This document shows, piece by piece, positions 36,440 to 44,791 of a stretch of DNA of 64,000 nucleotides. Each line of letters begins with the position of its first letter. The stretch's first letter is position 1. The stretch is taken from the NCBI GenBank assembly GCA_030680795.1, contig JAUXUL010000008.1, forward strand, positions 28,367 to 92,366, read 5' to 3'. The notes under the pieces are model-generated. The model was not told where the DNA came from, searched no databases, and saw only the letters and a program-made list of their open reading frames with translations. Source of the stretch: Anaerolineales bacterium. GTDB taxonomy: Bacteria > Chloroflexota > Anaerolineae > Anaerolineales > Villigracilaceae. The position numbers were made by a program, and so were the translations under genes.

Positions 36440-36520
36440 CTCACCCTATGCAGAACGTCCCACAGGTTTCCAAAATTTAAGCCTGTTTTTGAAGTAAGCC
36501 TGTGGGACGGTGAGTATCAT
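36440..36520. repeat. Inverted-repeat element, family A (ACTCACC ends)
   Basis: GTCCCACAGG (36457-36466) and CCTGTGGGAC (36499-36508) form the inner stem. Outside it, ACTCACCCTATGC on the left and GGTGAGT on the right are inverted. The outer ends match those of the element at 53847-53997. Confidence 0.6.
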
Positions 36521-36562
36521 CAATTAATTCACTTAATTTCCCAACCATTATCGGAGAGCAGC

Positions 36563-37744
36563 ATGGAATTCGAACAAATCGTCAACCGTCTCAATTGGCT
36601 GGAAAAACAACAACGCGGCAGCAAGGATTCGATCTCTGAGTTGAGCGAACGTTTGATTTCATTTGAAACATCGGTCAAAGCCGTATCCCAGCAGCTCAAA
36701 ACACTCGGCAAGCAGGTTACAGAGATTGCCCCTGCTACAAAACGCGCGGAACAGTTCGAAGCCATGCTGATAAAACAACGCGCCGATTTTGTCAAACTGA
36801 TCGAGGAGAATGAAAAAGCGAATATGCGCAAGGAACGCAATTCTGTGAAAAAGACGCAGGCAGAACTCGCCGAAATCAACAAAGGCCAATTAATAACCAG
36901 CGGCGCTTTGGCTGAAATAAAAAAACAACTCAAGGGGCGCGCCGATGAAATCCAGCGCATCTTGAATAATCAGACCGACCTTAAATCACGCATTGAAGAC
37001 GCCGCGCGTTCCAACGAGGATGTTCAACATGCCTTGAAAGTATCTGAAGAATCCCGCAAGAACGATCTGAAACGGGTTGTAGACATTCAAGGTGAATTGA
37101 CTTCCCTCCGCAAACGGATAGATGAGAGCCGTGGAATATCAGCGCTCAACGCCAACGGCATCCGCAATATCGAAAACCGCTTTACCGAACTGTTTGCATC
37201 CGAATTGGAACGCAAGCAGGCACAAACTTCCTTTCTCGAAAAACAAGCCATAGCACAGGTCGACCGTGACCGTGCCTGGATGGAATGGAGGCAAAAATAT
37301 GATGCCTTCCAGAAGGAAGCCGAAAACATTGATACTCACGTTCAAAAACTGGATGAAGCCCTGCGCGGCGCAAAAAAGGCGCAGGAAACTTATCTTGAAC
37401 TCAATACAAAACTTGAACGCCGCATCAATGAAGTGACAGAAATGCAGCGCCTCACTGAAGACCGCCTGCGGCAGGAATGGGTCAGCTTCAAGACAGATGA
37501 CCAAAAACGCTGGACAGGATACAGTCTTTCCTCCGAGGAATCCTTTCGGGATATTCGGAAGGATGTACAAAAAACAGAAGAGCTCATTACTGCGTTGAAC
37601 GAAGCCGCCCAGGTTTTGCAAGACCAAATGCATCAAACTACTGACACAACAGAAAAGCAATTACAGGAAATGATGAATGTAGTCCACGAATGGATGACAT
37701 CCTACCAACGCATCATGGGGCATGGCAAAAAGACAAAGAAGTAA
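36563..37744 (+). CDS. Long coiled-coil protein of unknown function
   Basis: 393 residues, no signal peptide and no membrane segment. Almost the whole length is heptad-like, highly charged helix (for example LSERLISFETSVKAVSQQLK and LTEDRLRQEWVSFKTDDQKR). No enzymatic motif is seen, and the family is unknown to me. It could be a structural or chromosome-associated filament, but nothing in the sequence decides. CGGAGAGCAGC precedes the ATG. An intrinsic terminator follows at 37768-37798, and the upstream intergenic region holds a repeat element, so this is a single-gene unit. Confidence 0.8.
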   Translation: MEFEQIVNRLNWLEKQQRGSKDSISELSERLISFETSVKAVSQQLKTLGKQVTEIAPATKRAEQFEAMLIKQRADFVKLIEENEKANMRKERNSVKKTQAELAEINKGQLITSGALAEIKKQLKGRADEIQRILNNQTDLKSRIEDAARSNEDVQHALKVSEESRKNDLKRVVDIQGELTSLRKRIDESRGISALNANGIRNIENRFTELFASELERKQAQTSFLEKQAIAQVDRDRAWMEWRQKYDAFQKEAENIDTHVQKLDEALRGAKKAQETYLELNTKLERRINEVTEMQRLTEDRLRQEWVSFKTDDQKRWTGYSLSSEESFRDIRKDVQKTEELITALNEAAQVLQDQMHQTTDTTEKQLQEMMNVVHEWMTSYQRIMGHGKKTKK

Positions 37745-37767
37745 TCAGTGATCAGTAATTAGAAAGT

Positions 37768-37798
37768 GGAGATCGCAACGGTCTCCTCTTTTTATTTT
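37768..37798 (+). terminator. Intrinsic terminator after the coiled-coil gene
   Basis: Stem GGAGATCG, loop CAA, stem CGGTCTCC, then TCTTTTTATTTT. Confidence 0.85.
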
Positions 37799-37831
37799 CA
37801 TGTTTATTTGTATTTGTGGTTAAATAGAGCT

Positions 37832-39727
37832 ATGAGAGTTATCGGTACTGCAGGCCACGTAGATCACGGCAAGTCCACATTGATAGAAGCGCTCACCGGC
37901 ACACACCCCGACCGCCTCAAAGAAGAACAAGCCCGCGAAATGACCATCGAACTCGGCTTCGGCTGGCTCACCCTTCCCAACGGTGAAGAGGTCGGCATTG
38001 TGGATGTGCCTGGTCACCGCGATTTCATTGAGAACATGCTTTCAGGCATCAGCGGAATTGACGCCGCGCTGCTCGTCGTTGCCGCCAATGAAGGCGTGAT
38101 GCCGCAGACAAAAGAACATTTGGAAATTCTGGATTTATTACAGATCCCCGCTGGGTTGATCGTCCTGACAAAAACAGACCTCGCTTCAGACCCAGGGTGG
38201 CTTGATCTGCTGGAAAAAGACATTCACTTAGCTGTGAGCAACACCGTCCTCAAAGACGCCCAAATTGTCAGAGTCTCTGCCAAAAATAAAACGGGACTCA
38301 AGGAATTAATTTCCTCACTAGAAAAATTATTACAGGATAAACCCGCACGCCTCGACCTCAACCGTCCGCGCCTGCCGATTGACCGCGTCTTCAGCATGAG
38401 CGGATTCGGCACCGTCGTAACAGGCACCCTCAGCGACGGTCATCTCGCCATTGGCGATGAAGTGGAAATTTTGCCGGGCGGAATGACGGGAAGAATTCGA
38501 GGGCTTCAAACGCATAAGAAGAAAGAAGAAAAAGCCCTGCCAGGATCACGGACAGCAGTGAACATTTCAGGGGTAGATATGGGCTTGATCCGCCGCGGGC
38601 AAGTGGTGACTCGTCCAAATCAATATCAAGCCACACGCAGAATTGATGCGCGGTTTCGATTGCTCAAGGATGCGGCCTCACCCATCAAACATGGCGACGA
38701 AGTGAAATTCTTTGTCGGCGCGAGTGAGACCATGGCAACAATCCGCTTGCTCGGCATAGAGGAACTCAACACAGGCAATGAAGGTTGGATTCAGCTTGAA
38801 CTGCGCGAGCCGCTCGTTACTGTGCGCGGAGATCGTTACATCCTGCGCCGCCCATCACCCAGTGAAACGCTCGGCGGCGGCATGGTGATCGACCATCAAC
38901 CCAAAGGCCGGCACAAACGCTTTGACGAAAGCATACTCAAGTCATTTGAGTCTCTCATGCAAGGCTCTCCAGCAAATATATTATTCGAAGCCGCGCTGGC
39001 TTTGAACGCGGCGAGCATCAAAGAAATTATAAGCCGTTCAAGGCTTGAGTCTACAACCGCCGAATCTGCCTTGAAAGAATTACTAATTACCAATTCCCTG
39101 ATTACTCTCGAGAATGGCGACCCCACCCTCATAAGTGACCTGCTTATCATCGCGCTCCCTCACTGGAACGAACTGCGCGGACACGTTGAAAATATTCTCA
39201 ACACCTTTCACGAACAATTTCCATTAAGGCGCGGCATTCCACGCGAGGAATTGAAAAGCAGGCTCAAACTCACGACGCGCATTTTCAACGTAGCAATAAA
39301 GAAACTCGTGGAATCAAATGTACTAATGGATATGAGGGGAGCAATATCCCGCAGCGGACATGAGATCAAGTTTGAGGCCAGCCAGCAGGCTCAGGTCGAG
39401 GAATTGATGCGAAAGTTTGAGAAGACTCCGTACGCCACGCCCAGCGTCAAGGAATGTCAGGCGCAGGTCGGCGAGGAAGTCATCAATGCTCTGATCGAAA
39501 TGGGCGAGCTGATCCCAGTCTCGCAGGACGTCATCTTTCGCAAAAAAGATTATGAGGAAATGGTTGAAGAGATCAAAACAGCAATCCAACAAAAAGGGCA
39601 GATCACGCTTGCCGAAGTGCGCAATATGCTGGACACAACCAGGAAATACATACAAGCCTTGCTGGAACATTTGGATGCCATCGGCATAACCATGCGGGAC
39701 GGCGATGCAAGAAAGTTAAGAAAATGA
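37832..39727 (+). CDS. selB: Selenocysteine-specific elongation factor SelB
   Basis: 631 residues from the ATG at 37832 (MRVIGTAGHVDHGKST). The G domain has GHVDHGKST, DVPGHRDF and TKTD, followed by beta-barrel domains and C-terminal winged helices (for example KGQITLAEVRNMLDTTRKYIQALLEHLD) that bind the SECIS hairpin in other SelB proteins. SelB delivers Sec-tRNA(Sec) to UGA. An upstream in-frame ATG would add a tail lying inside the terminator, so the internal start is preferred. TAAATA at 37821-37826 could be a -10 box for a leaderless message. Its likely target in this window is the peroxiredoxin at 53355-53837. Confidence 0.96.
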   Translation: MRVIGTAGHVDHGKSTLIEALTGTHPDRLKEEQAREMTIELGFGWLTLPNGEEVGIVDVPGHRDFIENMLSGISGIDAALLVVAANEGVMPQTKEHLEILDLLQIPAGLIVLTKTDLASDPGWLDLLEKDIHLAVSNTVLKDAQIVRVSAKNKTGLKELISSLEKLLQDKPARLDLNRPRLPIDRVFSMSGFGTVVTGTLSDGHLAIGDEVEILPGGMTGRIRGLQTHKKKEEKALPGSRTAVNISGVDMGLIRRGQVVTRPNQYQATRRIDARFRLLKDAASPIKHGDEVKFFVGASETMATIRLLGIEELNTGNEGWIQLELREPLVTVRGDRYILRRPSPSETLGGGMVIDHQPKGRHKRFDESILKSFESLMQGSPANILFEAALALNAASIKEIISRSRLESTTAESALKELLITNSLITLENGDPTLISDLLIIALPHWNELRGHVENILNTFHEQFPLRRGIPREELKSRLKLTTRIFNVAIKKLVESNVLMDMRGAISRSGHEIKFEASQQAQVEELMRKFEKTPYATPSVKECQAQVGEEVINALIEMGELIPVSQDVIFRKKDYEEMVEEIKTAIQQKGQITLAEVRNMLDTTRKYIQALLEHLDAIGITMRDGDARKLRK

Positions 39728-39886
39728 ACGCCACCTTGTCTACAACATTGGTCAACAAACCTGAAAATGACCGCCCCGAATGTGTCGTGCCTTTGTCTTG
39801 ATCTAGATCACGATTCCAGGGTTTTTCGTGAAGTACTGATATTGGCAAACTGCGACATAAATGTCACAGTACAAGAAATTAAAAAA

Positions 39887-41146
39887 ATGCAAACCCCAAA
39901 AAACTGGCTGATCAGTCACTTCCCGGCGCTGGCCTCGCGTGATTATGTCCTGTTCCTGATCGGTCAATTCCTCTCCGTTATCGGCACGTGGATGCAAGCC
40001 ACGGCCCTGCCCTATCTGGCATATCGCATTTCAGGCCGCCCGCTGGATCTGGGCCTGATCGGATTCGCAAATACCCTGCCTACGTTGTTATTTGCATTGC
40101 CCGCCGGCGTGCTGGTGGAACGCTGGGACAAACGTAAAACAGTGATCTTATTTCAAGCCATGATGTCCATCCAGGGGTTCGGGCTGGCATATCTCACTTT
40201 TACAGATCAAATTCAAATTTGGCATATGGTTACATTGGCATTCTTCTACGGTTCCGCCGTGGCAGTGGAGGTAACTGCGCGTCAGTCCATGCTGATCGAA
40301 CTGGCAGGGCGGGAGTCATTACCGAGTGCAATTGCCCTGCAAACCACCGTATTCAATCTGGGTCGGGTGCTTGGTCCGCTTGGGGCAGCATGGCTGATTG
40401 CCTCAACAGGCAGCGAGGGGAGCGTTTTTCTGGCGAATGGGGTTAGTTTTGTGTTCGTGATCATCGGTCTGTTCTTTGCGCGCACCAGTTTCAAGGTCAA
40501 GCATGAGGCGCATAAACAACAAAACATGAGCAGCGAATTCAAAGAGGGACTACTCTACATCCGTCAAGATGCGGCCGTCCTATCTGCCGTTCTCATGTCT
40601 GCCTTGCTGGGGTTTTTCGGTATTCCACTGCTCCAACAAATCCCTGCTCTCGCGCGCGATGTATTAAAGACCGCATTCGATACGGAAGCATTGATTGCCG
40701 CCCGCACCAGCAGTTTATATATGGCGCAAGGCGTAGGCGCAGTGATCGCCGCCTTCATGATGGCTTATCTTAGCTCTACAAATAAAAACAAAATCTTATT
40801 GTGGGGGCAAATCGCTTTTATTTTTCCAGTGATTATCCTAGGCATGACCTTGAACACCCCTGTTGCATTGGTTTTGCTGGCATTGATTGGCTGGGGAACA
40901 GTGGCGCAATTGATCAGCATGAACATCATGATCCAAATGCGCGTGCCAAATGAATTGCGCGGACGTGTGTTCAGCATCTATTTCTGGGCATTACAGGGCG
41001 TGGCGCCTTTTGGGAGCATTATGATCGGCTGGATGGCACAAACCTGGAGCGTTCAAACCGCCATAATAACAGGCGGTGTGGTTTGCCTGCTTGGAATTGC
41101 ATTTGTACGCCTGTTATTCCTGCGTACGGGGCAATCATCTGCTTAA
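39887..41146 (+). CDS. MFS transporter (enterobactin exporter EntS-like)
   Basis: 419 residues from the ATG at 39887; the frame upstream is hydrophilic and unlike the family. Twelve hydrophobic helices are seen, with SRDYVLFLIGQFLSVIGTWMQ at the start, the loop-2/3 motif GVLVERWDKRKTVIL, QTTVFNLGRVLGPLGAAWLI and NELRGRVFSIYFWALQGVAPFG, typical of the MFS_3 family to which EntS belongs. The substrate is unknown. The leader (39790-39890) contains two palindromes, TGATCTAGATCA and TGCGACATAAATGTCACA, that could bind a CRP/FNR-type regulator. Confidence 0.85.
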   Translation: MQTPKNWLISHFPALASRDYVLFLIGQFLSVIGTWMQATALPYLAYRISGRPLDLGLIGFANTLPTLLFALPAGVLVERWDKRKTVILFQAMMSIQGFGLAYLTFTDQIQIWHMVTLAFFYGSAVAVEVTARQSMLIELAGRESLPSAIALQTTVFNLGRVLGPLGAAWLIASTGSEGSVFLANGVSFVFVIIGLFFARTSFKVKHEAHKQQNMSSEFKEGLLYIRQDAAVLSAVLMSALLGFFGIPLLQQIPALARDVLKTAFDTEALIAARTSSLYMAQGVGAVIAAFMMAYLSSTNKNKILLWGQIAFIFPVIILGMTLNTPVALVLLALIGWGTVAQLISMNIMIQMRVPNELRGRVFSIYFWALQGVAPFGSIMIGWMAQTWSVQTAIITGGVVCLLGIAFVRLLFLRTGQSSA

Positions 41147-41173
41147 GGCAAAATAAGCGTTTCTCTGTCTCGC

Positions 41174-41202
41174 TTGACGCTGATTTTTTACCCATGTTAT
41201 GA
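41174..41202 (+). promoter_or_regulatory. Promoter of the LysM-M23 peptidase gene
   Basis: TTGACG at 41174-41179, a 17-bp spacer, then TTATGA at 41197-41202. The start codon at 41211 is 8 bases downstream, implying a leaderless or near-leaderless message. Confidence 0.6.
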
Positions 41203-41210
41203 TGAAAACC

Positions 41211-42425
41211 ATGCAAAACGATTTCAAAGAAGACGCACCCAACCCTGCTGAGGCTGGTAATCATAAAGGCCAGGGAAAAAGTACGGACACACCCTTAAGA
41301 CAACGCGGTTTTCTCACGCGCTGGATGGACAACCTTGTGGGAATGGGGCTTGGCGAGTCGCTCATGCGGATCGGAGCAAACCTGTTTTCAATCATGGCGA
41401 TTGTCATTGTGATCGTGCTTGTGCAGGCATTTAACCGTCAGACGCGGAATCCGCTCTCAGGAAACACGGCGCAGGCTTCAGGTCCCGCCGCGACCGCTGT
41501 TGTGGATATTGGCTCGGTCCCCGCTTTGGATATCCCCATCGTTGACGGCATCCCGCGCTCCGCGCAAATCCATACAAATATTCCATCCCGCCCGCGGCAG
41601 GAAATATCCATCTACAGCGTACAGGAAGGCGACACGGTCTTTGGCATTGCTGAAAAATTTGGGCTTGAACCACAAACCATTTTATGGGGCAATTACAATA
41701 TTTTGCAGGATAACCCGCACTCGTTGAGGCCAGGCCAGGAATTGAACATTCTGCCTGTGGATGGTGTGTACTGGGAATGGCTTGGCGGGCTGACGTTTGG
41801 AAGCTGGGCTGAATTCTACGGCGTGACAGCCGCAGACATTATCGAATACCCAGGCAACTATATTGACCCGAACACAATTGGCGACTATAACAATGCAAAT
41901 ATTAAGACTGGCACCTGGTTGATCATCCCCAATGGAAAAAGGGAATTCGTAAGCTGGAGCGCGCCGCTTGGCGTGACACGCGAAAACCCCGCCTCTGCGC
42001 GCGTAATGGGAGCGGGTGCCTGCGACCCGGTCAGCGGCGGCGCTGTGGGATACGGAACTTACGTCTACCCCACCAACAAACGTTATCTATCAGGTTTCGA
42101 TTTCTCTCCAGAGACCAATCACTTTGGGGTTGATTTTGCAGGCAATGAAGGCGAAGGCGTTTATGCAGCAGACGCGGGCGTAGTGGTGTATTCAGGTTGG
42201 AACGACTACGGCTATGGTAATATGATCATGATCGATCATGGCAATGGCTTTCAATCTTTATACGCCCACTTAAGCGCCGTCTATCGCGGATGTGGGCAAA
42301 GCGTGGGACAGGGTGAAGGCATTGGGGCAATCGGTTCGACCGGGCGTTCTTCCGGCGCGCACCTGCATTTTGAATTGATGGCCGGTTCGAAGGTCAACCC
42401 CTGGAGTTATCTTCCCCCGCCATAA
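41211..42425 (+). CDS. Membrane-anchored LysM and M23 peptidase (LytM-like)
   Basis: 404 residues. One transmembrane helix (about 62-77, FSIMAIVIVIVLVQAF) places the rest outside the membrane. LysM lies near residues 131-180 (YSVQEGDTVFGIAEKFGLEP), with a second degenerate LysM-like stretch around 195-235. The C-terminal M23 domain has the zinc ligands in HFGVDFAG and HLHFEL, so it should cleave peptidoglycan cross-links or activate amidases. ATGs at 41199 and 41202 are possible starts, but they overlap the -10 box. The tRNA-Val gene follows. Confidence 0.9.
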   Translation: MQNDFKEDAPNPAEAGNHKGQGKSTDTPLRQRGFLTRWMDNLVGMGLGESLMRIGANLFSIMAIVIVIVLVQAFNRQTRNPLSGNTAQASGPAATAVVDIGSVPALDIPIVDGIPRSAQIHTNIPSRPRQEISIYSVQEGDTVFGIAEKFGLEPQTILWGNYNILQDNPHSLRPGQELNILPVDGVYWEWLGGLTFGSWAEFYGVTAADIIEYPGNYIDPNTIGDYNNANIKTGTWLIIPNGKREFVSWSAPLGVTRENPASARVMGAGACDPVSGGAVGYGTYVYPTNKRYLSGFDFSPETNHFGVDFAGNEGEGVYAADAGVVVYSGWNDYGYGNMIMIDHGNGFQSLYAHLSAVYRGCGQSVGQGEGIGAIGSTGRSSGAHLHFELMAGSKVNPWSYLPPP

Positions 42426-42430
42426 ATGAC

Positions 42431-42459
42431 TTGCCAAAGCAAAAAGCATATACTATAAT
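42431..42459 (+). promoter_or_regulatory. Promoter of tRNA-Val
   Basis: TTGCCA (42431-42436), a 17-bp spacer and TATAAT (42454-42459), 15 bases before the mature tRNA. This is the clearest sigma-70-type promoter in the window. Confidence 0.85.
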
Positions 42460-42474
42460 CTCAATTGCTTCCCC

Positions 42475-42548
42475 GGGCGCGTAGCTCAGCTGGTTAGAGT
42501 GCATGTATCACACACATGAGGTCGAGGGTTCGAGTCCCCCCGCGCCCA
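42475..42548 (+). tRNA. tRNA-Val (anticodon CAC)
   Basis: 74 bases with a full cloverleaf. The acceptor stem is GGGCGCG/CGCGCCC, the D stem GCTC/GAGT, the anticodon stem CATGT/ACATG with loop ATCACAC, and the T arm GAGGG-TTCGAGT-CCCCC with one A-C mismatch. The anticodon CAC reads GTG. The discriminator is A, and CCA is not encoded. Position 32 is A, which is less usual. Confidence 0.93.
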
Positions 42549-42550
42549 CA

Positions 42551-42583
42551 AAGAAACTGTCGAAAGATGGTTTCTTTTATTTC
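42551..42583 (+). terminator. Terminator of the tRNA-Val transcript
   Basis: An 11-bp stem AAGAAACTGTC/GATGGTTTCTT capped by a GAAA tetraloop and followed by TTATTT. Confidence 0.8.
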
Positions 42584-42629
42584 CCACACATGCCCCTAAT
42601 CCAATTGGAATTCAGAGGCAGTTTTAACT

Positions 42630-42635
42630 TATAAT
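42630..42635 (+). promoter_or_regulatory. -10 box for leaderless sigma factor transcript
   Basis: TATAAT lies 8 nt before the ATG at 42644. There is no ribosome-binding site between them. Confidence 0.5.
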
Positions 42636-42643
42636 CAGCCATC

Positions 42644-43309
42644 ATGACAACACATCATCCCGCAGCGCAACGGAGTGGACGCACGAACGAAGCCTGGCTT
42701 GCAGAATTGCGAGACTCAGGCAGTACCCATGCAGAAGCATTAAATGATCTGCGCGCGATCATCCAAAAAGGATTGCCCTACGCGCTTTCCCGCTGGCTAT
42801 CTTCGGATAACCCGCTCTTTGAGCCCCTTGTCGAAGAAGTGACACAGGAAACCCTTCTGCGCGTGCTCGACCAACTGGATACATTTGAAGGCCGCAGTCT
42901 CTTCACCACCTGGGTACACAAGATCGCCATTCGGATCGCACTGACCGAACTTCGCCGAAAAAGATGGAGGGATGCCTCCCTCGACGAGTTGACGGAGAAC
43001 GAAGACGCTCCGCCTCCCCCCGGCCTGCTTGCTGATCCCAAGGCATCTCCCGAAACCTCAGCAGAACGCGCCGACATGCTCGTCCGCGTCCGCCGCATTC
43101 TGGAGGAGGAGCTGACCCCCAAACAACGCGAGGCGCTCGTCCTGCTCGGCTTGCAGGATGTCCCCATGGAAGAAGCCGCCAAACGCATGAAGACCAACCG
43201 CAATGCGCTCTACAAACTCCTGCACGATGCCCGTCTGCGGCTGAAAAGACGCCTAGCCCTCGAAGACCTCACTCCGCAAGACCTATTAACCGCCTTCGAG
43301 CAAAAGTAA
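42644..43309 (+). CDS. ECF-type RNA polymerase sigma factor
   Basis: 221 residues. Region 2 contains PLVEEVTQETLLRVLDQLDTFEGRSLFTTWVHKIAIR, and region 4 contains ELTPKQREALVLLGLQDVPMEEAAKRMKTNRNALYKLLHDARLRLKR (about 155-205). An acidic, proline-containing linker joins them. It would direct RNA polymerase to a small stress or envelope regulon. The next gene, 35 bases downstream, encodes a zinc-finger anti-sigma-like protein, so the pair is a classical sigma/anti-sigma unit ending at the strong terminator at 43634. Confidence 0.92.
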   Translation: MTTHHPAAQRSGRTNEAWLAELRDSGSTHAEALNDLRAIIQKGLPYALSRWLSSDNPLFEPLVEEVTQETLLRVLDQLDTFEGRSLFTTWVHKIAIRIALTELRRKRWRDASLDELTENEDAPPPPGLLADPKASPETSAERADMLVRVRRILEEELTPKQREALVLLGLQDVPMEEAAKRMKTNRNALYKLLHDARLRLKRRLALEDLTPQDLLTAFEQK

Positions 43310-43343
43310 GATTAATATTTCGTTAATCGTCTCAACCTGTAGA

Positions 43344-43628
43344 ATGAACATAAAAACTTTATTTCTACACATTCAAAATACATTCGCGCCCGGACAAAAA
43401 CTTGAGGATGAAGTTGTGCTCAAGTTTTTAAGCGTCCTTGAAAAGGCGCGGGAGGATGAACTATCCTGCAGTGAAATGTTCGCCCGCCTGGATGAATTCG
43501 TCGAAACCGAAATCCAGACCAAAGATGCAGACAAGATCACGCCTCTCATCCGCGAACACCTGGATATGTGCCCAGACTGCTGCGAAGAATACGAAGCGCT
43601 TCTGGCAGTGCTGGAAAATACAAAATAA
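43344..43628 (+). CDS. Soluble zinc-finger anti-sigma factor-like protein
   Basis: 94 residues. The C-terminal half has the ZAS pattern: ELSCSEMFARLDEFVE, then HLDMCPDCCEEYEALL with HxxxCxxC at about 72-79. There is no transmembrane helix, so it would be a cytoplasmic anti-sigma factor whose zinc site may sense redox change. Its position directly behind the ECF sigma gene supports this. The N-terminal 35 residues match nothing I recognise. Confidence 0.8.
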   Translation: MNIKTLFLHIQNTFAPGQKLEDEVVLKFLSVLEKAREDELSCSEMFARLDEFVETEIQTKDADKITPLIREHLDMCPDCCEEYEALLAVLENTK

Positions 43629-43633
43629 AAATA

Positions 43634-43668
43634 AAAAAGATGACGGGCGATAAACCCGTCATCTTTTT
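43634..43668. terminator. Bidirectional terminator after the sigma/anti-sigma unit
   Basis: Stem AAAAAGATGACGGG with CCCGTCATCTTTTT around a CGATAAA loop; T-rich on both strands. It also serves the minus-strand DUF1684 gene. Confidence 0.9.
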
Positions 43669-43671
43669 TAT

Positions 43672-44178
43672 TTACGCAAGGAACAATTTCTCCCCCGCGC
43701 GAATCGCCACTTTCAACCGATTTTCAGCCGGCGTGATCGGACATGACCATATCTCATTGTACGCACAATAAGGGTTATAAGCGACGTTGAAATCCACGAT
43801 AAAATGACCGCCCGCTAATGGCTCAGGCTCCAGATAGCGCCCGGCCGTGTAGGTCTCTTTGCCCGCCAGGGCATCCACGAACGGCAGGAAAAATCCATGC
43901 CCCCTTTGGTAGATCGTCAACTCAACTTCATTCCCCTCCACAACAAAATTAAACTTTCCAAACTTTTCATAGGCTTGCGCATCCCCCGTTGAAGTCTGCA
44001 TTTCAAATTTTTCCTTGTTCGGGAATTCATCCACCGTCACTTCAAGGCGCAGCGAATCATTTTCAGCGAAATACTGCAATCCTTGAAAATCCTTCTTTTG
44101 TTCACGGGTCAGCGGGCTTTGCGGATGACTACCAAAGAAATCATCCTTCTCTGCGCGAAAAGCATCCAACTCTGTCAT
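43672..44178 (-). CDS. DUF1684 protein
   Basis: 168 residues from the ATG at 44178, preceded by TTGGAGGAACA; the longer frame to 44223 lacks such a site. MTELDAFRAEKDDFFGSHPQSPL, LEVTVDEFPNKEKFEMQTSTG, LPFVDALAGKETYTAGRYLE and FNVAYNPYCAYNEIWSCPITPAENRL are characteristic of DUF1684. The family has no settled function. It converges with the sigma/anti-sigma unit across a shared terminator. Confidence 0.9.
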   Translation of the reverse strand: MTELDAFRAEKDDFFGSHPQSPLTREQKKDFQGLQYFAENDSLRLEVTVDEFPNKEKFEMQTSTGDAQAYEKFGKFNFVVEGNEVELTIYQRGHGFFLPFVDALAGKETYTAGRYLEPEPLAGGHFIVDFNVAYNPYCAYNEIWSCPITPAENRLKVAIRAGEKLFLA

Positions 44179-44515
44179 TGTTCCTCCAATCACCACTATG
44201 CACAATAGACTGTCATGCAGCATGAATTCTTACAAAACCATAACCAAAATAAGAGTGGGCTTCAATTTTTTGGAAAACCTGTAAACACGAATGCGATGGA
44301 CTGAGCCTGCCGAAGTGTAGACAAAAAAAGGGGGGGGGAAAAAATTACAATTTTGTGCTCCTTTCCCCTTCATGACTTTCGTGTACTTGGTGTTTGAAAA
44401 GGCATTTCTGTTAATGCCTCGAGATTCTGACGCCCACCCCCACAAATAACGACCCCTTGCCAATTTATCTGCTTTATGCTATTTTTAGCGCCGAGTATAA
44501 AATAATGACTGATGC
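44179..44515. other. Intergenic region with G tract and repeat fragment
   Basis: About 340 bases without a supportable gene. It holds a repeat fragment CTGAGCCTGCCGAAGTG at 44300-44317 (also near 14976 and 47524), directly followed by seven A and nine G (44323-44338). Short open frames here show no family features. Confidence 0.6.
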
Positions 44516-44527
44516 ACTCAAAACAGT

Positions 44528-44776
44528 ATGATCATCGAAGATGAACCGGATGCCGCCGAAATGTTCGCGGAAATGATGAGCGTCAACGGCTTCAGCATTA
44601 TTAAAATGTTCTCCAGCGCCCCCGCCATACCGTTCATCATACAGGAAAAACCAGATTTGATCATCCTCGACCTTATGTTTCTGGATATCTCCGGGCTCGC
44701 AGCAGACGCATCGGTTTTCCTCAGCAAGCCTGTGGATTTTCTCGATCAAAAACAAGCTGCGAAAAAAGTATTGTAA
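44528..44776 (+). pseudogene. Response-regulator receiver with an internal in-frame deletion
   Basis: 82 residues. The N-terminal part (MIIEDEPDAAEMFAEMMSVNGF and DLIILDLMFLDISGL) keeps the acidic pair and the phospho-acceptor Asp of a receiver. It then jumps directly to ASVFLSKPVDFLDQKQAAKKVL, the last strand and helix with the conserved Lys-Pro. The middle, with the Thr/Ser strand and two helices (about 35 residues in a normal receiver of about 120), is missing, so the domain cannot fold normally. The start may be further upstream. It is probably a decaying gene. Confidence 0.65.
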
Positions 44777-44791
44777 AGAGATATATATCGC

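Noticed and set aside
36407..36562. Inverted repeat read as a simple terminator of the complex-I-like module
   Set aside because: The loop is over 30 bases and there is no T tract; its outer ends match a second element at 53847, so a mobile repeat is the better reading.
44323..44338. A7-G9 tract as a phase-variation switch
   Set aside because: It is not inside or directly before a gene with a good start; the nearest frames are unrecognised.
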